Part shown: positions 42,229-51,002 of the stretch, one piece after another
How the letters are laid out: every line of letters starts with the position of its first letter
Position numbering within the stretch: position 1 is the first letter of the stretch
Origin: CAITSH01 sp945892985
GTDB taxonomy: Bacteria; Pseudomonadota; Gammaproteobacteria; Burkholderiales; SG8-39
Length of the DNA stretch: 64,000 bases
NCBI GenBank assembly: GCA_945892985.1
Contig: CAMDDU010000012.1
Coordinates: forward strand, 1 to 64,000
Direction: 5' to 3'
Made by a program: the position numbers and the translations under genes
The notes under the pieces: generated by a model
Database searches by the model: none
What the model saw: the letters and a program-made list of their open reading frames with translations, nothing else
Told to the model about the DNA's origin: nothing

Positions 42229-42381
42229 ACCGCCTGCGGTTTCGGCGGCGGTCTGTTTTCGCGTGTCGCTTGTTCGCCACGATATTCCTGCGGCCTTGCT
42301 GCATTTGACCAGCAACCCCGAACAATAGAAACTGCAGCTTAATTTGTCCAATTGATATTAGCCATGAGAAGTATGTGAAAT

Positions 42382-43329
42382 ATGAATATTTAAACTTTCG
42401 ATCTTAACCTGTTGCTGGCCTTTGACGCGCTCCTGCGCGAGCGCAACGTCACGCGCGCCGGCGCGCGTATCGGCCTGTCGCAGCCCTCCATGAGCAACGC
42501 GCTAACCCGGCTACGCAAGCTTTGCGATGACCCGCTGTTTGTGCGCACCCGGGCGGGCATGGAACCAACACCGCTGGCGCAAAAGCTCGCCGGGCCCGTG
42601 CAGCAAGGGCTAGAGACGCTGAAAATAGGACTGGAGCAGCCCTTCGGTTTCGATCCGGCCAAATCAGCTCGCACGTTCAGGCTGGTCATGTCGGATATCG
42701 CGGAAATCACCGTCCTGCCGCGCCTCATGGCCGCCCTGAAGCAGGCGGCGCCGGAAGTGAACATCGTCGCAACGCAGGTTCCGCGCGAAAGGTTTCGTTC
42801 GGTACTCGAAAACGGCGAGGCCGACCTGGCACTTGGCAATCTGCCGGAACTAAAAAGCGGCTTTTACCAGCAACGCCTGTTTCAGGACCACTACGTCTGC
42901 CTCGCCCGCCGCGATCATCCCGACATCGGCGAGCGGCTCAGCCTGCGCCAGTATCTGCAAGGTTCCCACGTCCAGGTCAGCACCAGCGTAGGCGACACCA
43001 TGATCGATCGCGAACTGACAAAACGCGGTTTGCAAAGGCGCATCGCACTACAGGTACCGCATTTTTTGGTGGTTACGGTCATCGTGATGAGCTGCGACCT
43101 GCTGGTCACCATTCCGTACACGGTGGTGAGTCTGCTGCGCGCCAAGGAACGCGTGAAAGTGATGAAACTACCCTTTCGTATTCCGGACGCTAACGTGCGG
43201 CAGTTCTGGCACCAGCGTTATCACCACGATCCGGCCAACCGCTGGCTGCGCCGGTTGATCGCGGAAGTCTTTTTGGACGTAACCAGGACAGGTGCAGGCG
43301 CGACTCAACGGGTGAGCCTAGACACATAG
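42382..43329 (+). CDS. LysR-type transcriptional regulator with an early in-frame stop
   Basis: From the ATG at 42382 the frame reads Met-Asn-Ile-stop, then TFDLNLLLAFDALLRERNVT without further break. LysR proteins normally read MNI-x-TFDLNLL through this region, so codon 4 (TAA at 42391) seems to be a nonsense mutation, for example from AAA. Translation could restart at CTG 42409 or TTG 42412, losing about 9 residues of the first wing-helix strand. The rest is intact: HTH with GLSQPSMSNALTRLRKLCDD and a full effector domain to the stop at 43329. It diverges from the catabolic operon it should control. Confidence 0.82.
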
Positions 43330-43359
43330 ACACATAGACACATAGACACATAAACGCAT
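43320..43359. repeat. Octanucleotide tandem repeat at the LysR stop codon
   Basis: Four perfect AGACACAT units followed by one variant (AAACGCAT). The LysR TAG stop lies across the first and second units. Unit size matches the repeat at 42181-42228 but the sequence differs. Confidence 0.9.
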
Positions 43360-43387
43360 AGAACTCCAGACCGCCAGTCACGAAGTG

Positions 43388-43876
43388 CTAGGGTTTGCCG
43401 CCCCTCGCCTCCTGCCTGGCACGCAAATAAGCACGCAGCTCTTCGCGTGAAATGCCCCCGTCGCGATTGATGTCGATCGCGTCAAACCGCCCAAACGCAC
43501 GCGGCATGCCGGTTTGGACTTCGTTGCGACTGAGGAACCCGTCGGCATTGCTATCGGCGCGCGCAAACTGCTCTTCCAGGCCGCCCTTTGTGCGTGTGCG
43601 CCTGGCGTCATTTTGAACGCCACCGCCCTTGCTCCAGGCACGCAACTCATCAGGTGTGATCTGGCCGTCTCGATTGGCGTCAATGCGGTCAAATTCCGCC
43701 ACCAGCGCCGGCGAGGCCCGCGCCTCGGCACGCGAGATCATGCCGTTGCCATCGGCGTCTATTGTTTGCAGCAGCTTGCCGACGCGGCTGCCCGTTGCAG
43801 CCGCCAGCAGACCCGGTACAAACAAAAACAGTAGCGGCAGCCAATGTTGCGGCCGGGGGCGGTTTCGTCGGGACAT
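43388..43876 (-). CDS. EF-hand protein with N-terminal membrane anchor
   Basis: The 162-residue protein starts with Arg-rich residues and a hydrophobic helix (HWLPLLFLFVPGLLAA), a signal peptide or anchor. Four EF-hand loops follow: DADGNGMISRAE, DANRDGQITPDE, DSNADGFLSRNE and DINRDGGISREE. The ATG at 43876 is preferred over an upstream TTG. It is a second EF-hand protein in this window but not a close copy of the first. It converges on the LysR gene and lies downstream of the C13 peptidase gene in the same direction. Confidence 0.85.
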   Translation of the reverse strand: MSRRNRPRPQHWLPLLFLFVPGLLAAATGSRVGKLLQTIDADGNGMISRAEARASPALVAEFDRIDANRDGQITPDELRAWSKGGGVQNDARRTRTKGGLEEQFARADSNADGFLSRNEVQTGMPRAFGRFDAIDINRDGGISREELRAYLRARQEARGGKP

Positions 43877-43914
43877 GCCCCAATAACGGCGGGGCAACGC
43901 ACGCGTTGACCGCG

Positions 43915-45336
43915 CTAAGGGGTCGCGCGCGCCAGACCCAGGTGTAATCCGGCCTGCTTGATGTTGGCCCGGGACTTCAGCCTTGTCTCGAGTTCGCCAA
44001 GCTTCTCGCGCATCGCCGCCCCGACAAACATTTGCGGGCCGGAAGCGTCGAGCTTTTCAGCGCGCTCGCGCGTGGTGATGCTGCGCTTGGCCAGGTCAAA
44101 TGCATCGATGAAGGACAGGCTGCGGCGCAAGGCCTCGTGAAAATAGGCGCGGCCGAAATAGGTGAAATCCTCCTCGTTGGCACAACCGAAAGATTGGCGG
44201 TCTGCCGCGGCGGTGGTGACGATCAGGGTGTTTTCATCTTTGAGCGGCTCGATGAAACCGCCGGAGTAACAGGCCGAAATAACCAGCACCTTCCACTTGA
44301 TTCCGCTCTCGGCTAGTATGCGTGACAGTGCCGCGGGCTTCAGCTGCGCCAGCTCCAGCGGCGGCAGCTCGAAGGCGAGTTCATGCTGTTCAGTACCATG
44401 CGTACTGATGTAGAGCAGCAGCACATCTTCGTCAGGATTCATCATGGCTGCCATGCGCGACAATGCCAGGCGCAGATGCGTGATCGTCGCGATAGGTATT
44501 CCGCCCAGGGTTTGCGGATTATTCGACAACAGGATGTTGCGACCGGCGGTGTCAAAGCGCTCGGCGAGCAAATGGTCGACAACCGCCAGTTCACGCGCGA
44601 ACACATCCTGCGTGCCAAAGGGCGCCAGACCGAGAAAATAAAGGTCCGTCACACCAGGGCGGTCGGGTTCGAGCGCGTCAAGTTGATCGATCAGCAAGGG
44701 CGTTTGCGCGTGAAACATCTGCTCCTGCGTAATGGCTGCGACCGGCCCCCCATCGTCGTCGCCTCCCGGCGCGGCCTGCCACAAATCCGCCCGGGGCAGC
44801 GCGAACACAAACGCGGCGAGCAGCCCGGTTAGAAGCCCGCCCGCTACCATGGCACGCGGCCAGTTCCACCAGACTAGCAGCGCGACGACGCGAAAAATCA
44901 CCGCCAAGGACCAGGCGAGGTAGGCGTAGTAGAGGGCGGCTGACACCGCCGGCGGCAGGGCCTGCCACAACAGGGCGAGCTGCAGCACCGTTCCGAACAC
45001 CTCGAACACGGCGTCGGACGCGATCAGCAGCAAGGCAAGGGCCAGCATCAACTCGCGCCGACCGTAAATGTGTGCGATGACAAGGCAGACAAGCAGCGTC
45101 AGCGGTACCTGCAGCAGCGGCGCCGTCAACGCCGCCGGGTTCAACGCACCGGAAAAACCAAAACGCAACATGCCGACGACCAGCCACACCAGCAGGTTGA
45201 AAACGAACAGCACCGTATAGTCTTCAGGTGAGATGCGAAAGTCGAGCACCCTCACCTTGAGGAACAGCGCCAGGCGAATACCGGCGACAACATTTTGTTT
45301 AAGCCGGCGCAACAGCCGGACGAAAAAGACGCGCAC
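43915..45336 (-). CDS. Membrane-embedded C13-family (legumain/caspase-like) peptidase
   Basis: About six hydrophobic helices fill the N-terminal 200 residues (YTVLFVFNLLVWLVVGML onward), a Yip1-like membrane domain. The C-terminal 270 residues form a caspase-like domain, with the catalytic His in LLYISTHGTEQHELAF and the Cys in LVISACYSGGFIEPL. Preceding SNNPQTLGGIPIATI fits family C13. The best start is GTG at 45336, 1 nt after the cca stop, so the two may be coupled. The topology should place the protease on one face of the membrane. Substrate is unknown. Confidence 0.85.
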   Translation of the reverse strand: MRVFFVRLLRRLKQNVVAGIRLALFLKVRVLDFRISPEDYTVLFVFNLLVWLVVGMLRFGFSGALNPAALTAPLLQVPLTLLVCLVIAHIYGRRELMLALALLLIASDAVFEVFGTVLQLALLWQALPPAVSAALYYAYLAWSLAVIFRVVALLVWWNWPRAMVAGGLLTGLLAAFVFALPRADLWQAAPGGDDDGGPVAAITQEQMFHAQTPLLIDQLDALEPDRPGVTDLYFLGLAPFGTQDVFARELAVVDHLLAERFDTAGRNILLSNNPQTLGGIPIATITHLRLALSRMAAMMNPDEDVLLLYISTHGTEQHELAFELPPLELAQLKPAALSRILAESGIKWKVLVISACYSGGFIEPLKDENTLIVTTAAADRQSFGCANEEDFTYFGRAYFHEALRRSLSFIDAFDLAKRSITTRERAEKLDASGPQMFVGAAMREKLGELETRLKSRANIKQAGLHLGLARATP

Positions 45337-45337
45337 C

Positions 45338-46486
45338 CTAGACTCCCGCCGCCATGCAGCCGGCGCCGCCGAGGGCGGCATCGACGGCGGCAAGGCGCGC
45401 CGCCTGAACGCGGATTGGGATATCTGTCGCAGCGCCGGACTTTGCAATCGCGCCGGCATCGACAGCGATTGCGGCCACCACCGCACGTTCAATGCGCGCG
45501 CGCGCGGGCCATTTTGACGGCGTACGGTCCGATGTCGCATCAGGGCGCGCCAGCTCGCACTCACAGACGTCAAGCAGGCTGCCAAATCGCTCCGGTCGCC
45601 GGAACGCGTCACCCGCCTGCATCAAAGTCAAAAGACCGGCGGCATCGGCGGTGCCGGCCGCGGCAATACGCGCTTTCAGATTGGCTCCCAGCACCGCAAG
45701 GTCACGGCATTCCCCCGGCGCCCTGACGCGTTGCGCCAGCGCCGGCACCGCATCGCCGGCAAGGCCGATGGCACAACACGCGAAGCGTGCCGGCAGGGGC
45801 AGCTTACGCCGCACAGCCTGTTCAAGGCCGCGCAATGCGGGCAAGGGATCGGCGGCGTGCGCTGCGGCCTCGGGCAGGATGGCGGCAAACGCGCCCGATT
45901 CGGCCAGCACTTCAAACATGCGCAGAGGCGCGTCCTCCATCAAACCTTTGGCCAGTTCCTGCCAGACGCGTTCGGGCACCAGCGCATTGACTTCACCCGA
46001 GGCGGCCATGCTGCGCATCAGCGCAAGGGTTTCGGGTGCAATGGCAAAACCAAAGCGTGCGGCAAAGCGCGCACCGCGCAGGATACGCACCGGGTCTTCG
46101 GCAAACGCCGCCCCGACATGGCGCAGCACGCCGGCTTTCAAGTCGGCCAGGCCGCCGTAGGGGTCGATCAGTTCGCCATTCGCGTCGCGAGCCATGGCGT
46201 TGATGGTGAAATCACGCCGGGAAAGATCCTGCTCCAGTGTGACGTCGGGCGCCGCATAGACTTGGAAACCCTTGTAGCCGGGTGCGGTCTTGCGCTCGGT
46301 GCGGGCGAGGGCGTACTCCTCATGGGTTTGCGAATGCAGGAACACAGGAAAATCCTTGCCCACCGGCATGTAGCCGAGGCGGATCATTTCTTCTGGCGTC
46401 GCACCGACCACGACATAGTCGTGGTCTTTTACCGGCAGGCCGAGCAGCCGGTCGCGGACCGCGCCGCCGACCTCGAAAATATTCAT
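45338..46486 (-). CDS. cca: CCA-adding tRNA nucleotidyltransferase lacking the HD phosphohydrolase site
   Basis: The class II nucleotidyltransferase head is intact: VGGAVRDRLLGLPVKDHDYVV supplies the G-G and D-x-D catalytic Asp pair, ALARTERKTA and RRDFTINAMARD follow, and EDPVRILRGARFAAR is the neck. E. coli Cca has an HD domain with HDLGK. Here the equivalent reads FACCAIGLAGDAVPALAQRV, with no His-Asp pair and a shortened loop, so 2',3'-cyclic phosphodiesterase activity is expected to be lost. Length is 382 aa. It is encoded just upstream of the C13 peptidase. Confidence 0.93.
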   Translation of the reverse strand: MNIFEVGGAVRDRLLGLPVKDHDYVVVGATPEEMIRLGYMPVGKDFPVFLHSQTHEEYALARTERKTAPGYKGFQVYAAPDVTLEQDLSRRDFTINAMARDANGELIDPYGGLADLKAGVLRHVGAAFAEDPVRILRGARFAARFGFAIAPETLALMRSMAASGEVNALVPERVWQELAKGLMEDAPLRMFEVLAESGAFAAILPEAAAHAADPLPALRGLEQAVRRKLPLPARFACCAIGLAGDAVPALAQRVRAPGECRDLAVLGANLKARIAAAGTADAAGLLTLMQAGDAFRRPERFGSLLDVCECELARPDATSDRTPSKWPARARIERAVVAAIAVDAGAIAKSGAATDIPIRVQAARLAAVDAALGGAGCMAAGV

Positions 46487-46525
46487 GCGGGCGCCGCGAT
46501 CATGCGACGCGCGTGCGACCGCCGA

Positions 46526-47194
46526 TCACGCCAATCGCACATAGGGTTCATCGGCCGACACGAACTCAGTCTCGGCGCGTGCACCGTCCATCCACTGGCG
46601 CACGGCGGCGAGCTTGCGCACGGCGTCGCAATAGCGCATGGCCTCTTCCGGCAGGGCAACGGCATAGGTCATGAAGCGCATGACCACCGGCGCGAAGTAG
46701 GCGTCGACCGCGCCAAAAGCGCCGAACAACATGTCACCGGCGCTTTCGCTTTGCACACGGCAGGTTTGCCAGAGCGCACAAATACGGTCGATGTCGCGCT
46801 GTACTTCGGCGCTCATGCCCTTGCCCGGATGCGATGCGCGGATATTCATCGGCATGGCACCGCGCAGGTTGCGAAAACCGCCGTGCATTTCGGCGCAGGC
46901 GGCGCGCGCCAGCTGGCGCGCGCGCAGATCCGCCGGCCACAGGCCTTTTTGCGGATGCAGCTCGGCAAGCGTTTCGCAAATGGCGAGCGAGTCCCACACC
47001 GGCGCACCATCGATCAGCAGCAGGGGAACCTGGCCGTTCGGGGAGGCATAGGCATCGATGCCGCGGACCTTCGCGTCGTCGGCGAACTTGAGCTGCACCT
47101 CCTCAAACGCAATGCCCGACTGTCGCAGCGCAATCCAGGGCCGCATCGACCAGGACGAGTAGTTTTTGTTGGCGATAACGAGTTGCAGCCGCAT
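46526..47194 (-). CDS. Glutathione S-transferase family protein
   Basis: The N-terminal thioredoxin fold has NKNYSSWSMRPWIALRQS with the Ser-rich active-site loop, PNGQVPLLLIDG with the cis-Pro and DSLAICETLAEL with the glutathione-binding acid and Ser. The helical C-terminal domain is complete. At 222 aa it is normal. Similar proteins in proteobacteria are annotated simply as GST-family and their substrates are not known. It lies between cca (39 bp gap) and the NDUFA9-type gene (7 bp), so it is probably in one transcript with them. Confidence 0.88.
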   Translation of the reverse strand: MRLQLVIANKNYSSWSMRPWIALRQSGIAFEEVQLKFADDAKVRGIDAYASPNGQVPLLLIDGAPVWDSLAICETLAELHPQKGLWPADLRARQLARAACAEMHGGFRNLRGAMPMNIRASHPGKGMSAEVQRDIDRICALWQTCRVQSESAGDMLFGAFGAVDAYFAPVVMRFMTYAVALPEEAMRYCDAVRKLAAVRQWMDGARAETEFVSADEPYVRLA

Positions 47195-47201
47195 GCGCCT
47201 G

Positions 47202-48149
47202 CTATCTCCCGGCGCAAATGCGAAAGAAATTAAACCGCGAGCGCGGCAACACCCCGGCCAGATAGGACGGTGCCACGGCTTCGAGCGCGGTCGGCGCTAT
47301 GCCGAAGGGCAACGCGGCCGCGCTGACACTGTCGCGCTCCATTGAACGCACGTTATCGAGCGTCAGCGGCGACCCGGGTACCAGGCCCATTACGAAAGCC
47401 TGAGCGCCGGAGAGGACCTTGCCCAGACCGATGATAGGGCGCTCACAGCCGATCACCCGGCCGGTATAGGCGACCAGTTCGCGCAGCGTATAGACGCGCG
47501 GCCCGACAAGGTCGTAGGTCTTGCCGCGGCTGCTGCGATCGGCGAGGGCAGCCACGAACGCGCGCGCCACATCGCCGACATAGACCGGCTGAAACCGCGC
47601 GTTGGGTGAACCCAGGGGCATCACCGGGAAAAGGCGCAGCAGGGTGGCAAAGAGGTTGAGAAAGCCATCTTCGGGCCCGAACACCACCGACGGGCGAAAC
47701 ACGGTCACGGCAAGGCGGTCTTTCGCGGCGAGTACGGCGGCCTCGCCGGCAGCCTTTGAGCGCAGGTATTCGCTGGGCGCATCGTCCGCCGCGCAAAGGG
47801 CGCTCATCTGCACGAGGTGCGGCACCCCGGCGGCAAGGCAGGCGGCGACCAATTTTTGGGGCAGCTCGACATGCGCCGAAGCGAAGTCGCGTCCGTAAGG
47901 CATGCCCGGCCGGCTATGCAGGATGCCGACCAGATTGATCACCGCCTCACAGCCGACCAAGAGCCTTGCCAGCACCGCCGAATCGCCCACCCCGGCCTCG
48001 ACCACATCGACTGTGGGCAGGGTAATGAGGTGCTTGGCACGCTCGCGACCGCGCGTGGGGACCAGCACAGTGTGCCCTTGTTCCGCAAGCATGCGAACGA
48101 TGTGGCGGCCGATAAAGCCGCTACCTCCGACAACACAAATTTTTGCCAT
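47202..48149 (-). CDS. NAD-dependent epimerase/dehydratase, NDUFA9 family
   Basis: An extended short-chain dehydrogenase fold with KICVVGGSGFIGRHIVRML at the N-terminus (Rossmann glycine motif) and AVINLVGILHS. The catalytic Tyr region is SEYLRSKAAGEAAVL (YxxxK-like). Betaproteobacteria commonly carry this complex I NDUFA9-like protein, named after the mitochondrial assembly subunit, though a bacterial role in complex I is not proven. Length 315 aa. Confidence 0.88.
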   Translation of the reverse strand: MAKICVVGGSGFIGRHIVRMLAEQGHTVLVPTRGRERAKHLITLPTVDVVEAGVGDSAVLARLLVGCEAVINLVGILHSRPGMPYGRDFASAHVELPQKLVAACLAAGVPHLVQMSALCAADDAPSEYLRSKAAGEAAVLAAKDRLAVTVFRPSVVFGPEDGFLNLFATLLRLFPVMPLGSPNARFQPVYVGDVARAFVAALADRSSRGKTYDLVGPRVYTLRELVAYTGRVIGCERPIIGLGKVLSGAQAFVMGLVPGSPLTLDNVRSMERDSVSAAALPFGIAPTALEAVAPSYLAGVLPRSRFNFFRICAGR

Positions 48150-48201
48150 AGTTTTACCCGAGAAGAACGGCCCCCCGAGAACTCTCCGGAGTCCTGCGAT
48201 T

Positions 48202-50169
48202 TTACTGCGCCTCGTCCGCCTTCAGCGCAAACGTCTTGTCCGAACTCTGCCGCGCCGGAATGTGACCCAAGCGCGTTTTCAATGAACGGGTCGGGTCGCC
48301 AAGCACCGCCGCATAGTAGACCGTATTGATCATGACTTTTTTGACGTAATCGCGCGTCTCGTCAAACGGAATGCTCTCGGCGTAGATGGCACCCTCGAGC
48401 GCTTGCGCGTCGCGCCAGCGCCGGGCGCGACCCGGTCCGGCGTTATAGGCGGCGGCCGCGAGCACGGGCGAACCGCCCTGGTCGTCAAGGACGTGCTTCA
48501 AATAGGCGGTGCCCAGGCGCACGTTGACACCCACATCGGTGACACGCGACGGGCTGAAGTTAGTCATGCCAATTTTGCCGGCCATCCATTTTGCCGTGGC
48601 CGGCATCAGTTGCATCAGTCCGGCGGCGCCCACCGAGGACTTGGCCGCGGTGATGAAGCGGCTTTCCTGACGAACCAAGCCCAGCACCCAGGGCTCCTCA
48701 AGCCGCAATGCGCGTGCCGACTCGGCAAACACCTGGCGGTGCGGGGCGAGGTAGCGCAGCGAGAAATCATGCTGCGCGAGCGTGCGGTCGGCGGTACTGA
48801 TGGCGCGGTCCCAGATTTCGAATCTGCGCGCGTGATCAGCGGCCGCGAGCAGGAAGCGGTCATCGGTGCCGCGAATCGCCCACAACCATTCACGCGTCGC
48901 TTCGTTGCGCATGTCGAGACGGTACAGGGCGAGCGCCCGTGTCAGACCTGGGTTGGCCGCCGCAGTCGCAACCTCCTCTTTGGTCGGAGCAGCAACCTTG
49001 GCCGGAATATTCACGGCCCGACCCAGCTCTTCAGCTGCGAGCCGGCCGTAAAAATGATGTTCATCAGCGACCCGCGCGAATAATTTATGCGCCTCGGGAA
49101 TGTTACCCAACACGTGATGCGCCCGCCCCTGCCAGTACACCCAGGCCGGGTCATTGCGCTGCAGCGCGTCCATGCGTTGCACCGCCGCCATCACCGCCGC
49201 CCAGTTGCCCTGGCGCAAGGCGATGCGCACGTACCACGCCAATTGCTCGTTCGATAGCACCGTGTCGCCTGTCTCACCGTACCAGGCGAGCGCCTCGGGC
49301 AGCAACTGCCGCGCGCCGGCAAACGCCAACTGTCCCCAACCGTAAGCGCAATCCTCGGCGGAAAATTTTTCGCGCATCTTGGCATCCCAGTACCCGGCCG
49401 CCGCTTGCGGGTCACTTTTAGCGAGCCGAATCAGCGCAAACATCACCAGCTCGCGTGCCGGACGCTTGCTCAGGTTGCCGGGCTTGTCCAGATACCGCAG
49501 CGGGGACTGGTTGACAGCGTCAAGTTGCCGCACATCCAGCGCCTCTTCCCGTGGAAGGTACTCGGCGGTGCGCTTGGCTTGCCCCATCTGCCCCGCCTCC
49601 ACCAGCAGGCGTATGCGCTTCCAGACATCGCCGGCGCTGTAACGGCCGTCGGCCAGCAAGACTTCCGCCAAACCAACGCAAGCTTCGGGTAGCTCCCTCG
49701 GCGTGTTCCAGAATCGTCGCACTTCCGCCAGTGCGCTTGCATCCTGTTGCCGCCAGCGGCCGGACAGGCTGTAACAACTGGTGTCGGCATCTTCGTTGAC
49801 GAGCTGCGGAAACGCGGACTGGAACGCCTCCCACTGTCCGCGCTTGCCAAGCTGCTTGAGCCACTCCCGCCGCAGGTTCTCGGCCAGTAGTGTGCCGGTG
49901 TTGCCCGCAAGAAATGCATTTACGTCATCTGGCGATGCGGTTTCAAGCCGCAATTTGAGTTGCCAGTACTCGACCCATGGCACCAGAACATGTCCTTTGG
50001 CAAGCGCGGCGGCTTTGTTCAGTTTGGCGGCATCGCCTGCGCGAAACGCATCCCGGGCGAGCACAACGGCTTCTTCAGCACTTGGCTTACGCGGCGCAGC
50101 CTCGGCGGCAGGCAGCAACACCACCAGACAGAGTGCTAATATGATTTTATTGAAATGGTGGATGTTCAT
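48202..50169 (-). CDS. slt: Soluble lytic murein transglycosylase
   Basis: The 655-residue periplasmic enzyme has a signal peptide (ending PAAEAA), a long alpha-superhelical ring domain of TPR-like repeats (residues about 35-460), and a lysozyme-like SLT domain. The catalytic Glu lies in GLVRQESRFITAA, followed by VGAAGLMQLMPATAKWMA and VRLGTAYLKHVLD. It cleaves MurNAc-GlcNAc bonds forming 1,6-anhydro ends during wall turnover. It stands divergent from fthC. Confidence 0.94.
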   Translation of the reverse strand: MNIHHFNKIILALCLVVLLPAAEAAPRKPSAEEAVVLARDAFRAGDAAKLNKAAALAKGHVLVPWVEYWQLKLRLETASPDDVNAFLAGNTGTLLAENLRREWLKQLGKRGQWEAFQSAFPQLVNEDADTSCYSLSGRWRQQDASALAEVRRFWNTPRELPEACVGLAEVLLADGRYSAGDVWKRIRLLVEAGQMGQAKRTAEYLPREEALDVRQLDAVNQSPLRYLDKPGNLSKRPARELVMFALIRLAKSDPQAAAGYWDAKMREKFSAEDCAYGWGQLAFAGARQLLPEALAWYGETGDTVLSNEQLAWYVRIALRQGNWAAVMAAVQRMDALQRNDPAWVYWQGRAHHVLGNIPEAHKLFARVADEHHFYGRLAAEELGRAVNIPAKVAAPTKEEVATAAANPGLTRALALYRLDMRNEATREWLWAIRGTDDRFLLAAADHARRFEIWDRAISTADRTLAQHDFSLRYLAPHRQVFAESARALRLEEPWVLGLVRQESRFITAAKSSVGAAGLMQLMPATAKWMAGKIGMTNFSPSRVTDVGVNVRLGTAYLKHVLDDQGGSPVLAAAAYNAGPGRARRWRDAQALEGAIYAESIPFDETRDYVKKVMINTVYYAAVLGDPTRSLKTRLGHIPARQSSDKTFALKADEAQ

Positions 50170-50238
50170 GATTCTCTTGAAGAATAATACAGCAAATGGC
50201 TATTCTGGCGGGGCTTTTCCTTAACAGACGAGTAACGC

Positions 50239-50883
50239 ATGAGCGAAATTCCAGCTGACCCGATCGACCCGATTGATCTTGCCGCATGGCGCAAAGCGCT
50301 GCGCAAATCCCTGATCGAGCGCCGCCAGGCGGTCGACGCGACCACACTTGCGTCATGGCGCATCGCCATAGACGCACATATCGAACGCGGCTTCCCCGGC
50401 CTGGCAAAAGGCGTGCTCGCGCTGTGCTGGCCATATCGCAACGAATACGATGCCCGACACGTGGCGGCGCGCGCACGCGCGCGCGGTGCGACTACGGCGC
50501 TGCCGGTAGTCGTTGCGCCGGCGACACCGCTGATTTTTCGTGAATGGCTGCCCGGCACGACCCTCGCCAAGGGCACGCTGGGCATTCCCTATCCGATCGA
50601 CAGTCCCGAAATCACGCCAGACACGGTATTACTGCCGATGGTCGGATTCGATACCGCGGGTTATCGACTGGGTTACGGCGGCGGTTTTTTTGACCGCACG
50701 CTGGCGGCGATGAAAAAAAAACCGGTGGTCATCGGCGTAATCCACGAGTTCGCCCGCCTGCCCACCATCCACCCGGAACCCTACGACATCCCGATGGACT
50801 TTGTTGTCACTGAACGCGGCATTTACCGCCGCGACGACGACACACTGGTTTTTCTGGGTGCGCCGACGCCCGGCACCGCCTAA
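50239..50883 (+). CDS. fthC: 5-formyltetrahydrofolate cyclo-ligase
   Basis: The 214-residue enzyme converts 5-formyl-THF to methenyl-THF with ATP. WRKALRKSLIERRQA near the start is the ATP-contacting basic patch and LPMVGFDTAGYRLGYGGGFFDRTL carries the family glycine-rich loop. PEPYDIPMDFVVTERGI ends the fold. It is followed by a copy of the 33-bp palindrome and converges on ilvA. Confidence 0.93.
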   Translation: MSEIPADPIDPIDLAAWRKALRKSLIERRQAVDATTLASWRIAIDAHIERGFPGLAKGVLALCWPYRNEYDARHVAARARARGATTALPVVVAPATPLIFREWLPGTTLAKGTLGIPYPIDSPEITPDTVLLPMVGFDTAGYRLGYGGGFFDRTLAAMKKKPVVIGVIHEFARLPTIHPEPYDIPMDFVVTERGIYRRDDDTLVFLGAPTPGTA

Positions 50884-50957
50884 CCGCTCGCATCACCGGT
50901 GTGTTACGCCGGCGAACTTGACCCGGGCTATTTCGGCGCCGATCAATAGCTCAACTC

Positions 50958-50990
50958 GCTGGAAAGCCGCATCTGGCAAGCGTTTCCAGC
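50958..50990 (-). repeat. 33-bp dispersed palindromic repeat, copy E
   Basis: The most symmetric copy: GCTGGAAA and TTTCCAGC are perfect inverted 8-mers at the two ends. On the minus strand it has the tail CTATTG..GGCGCC..CCCGGG shared with copies C and D. It lies 12 bp beyond the ilvA stop, between convergent genes. Confidence 0.78.
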
Positions 50991-51002
50991 CAAAACGGCC
51001 CT

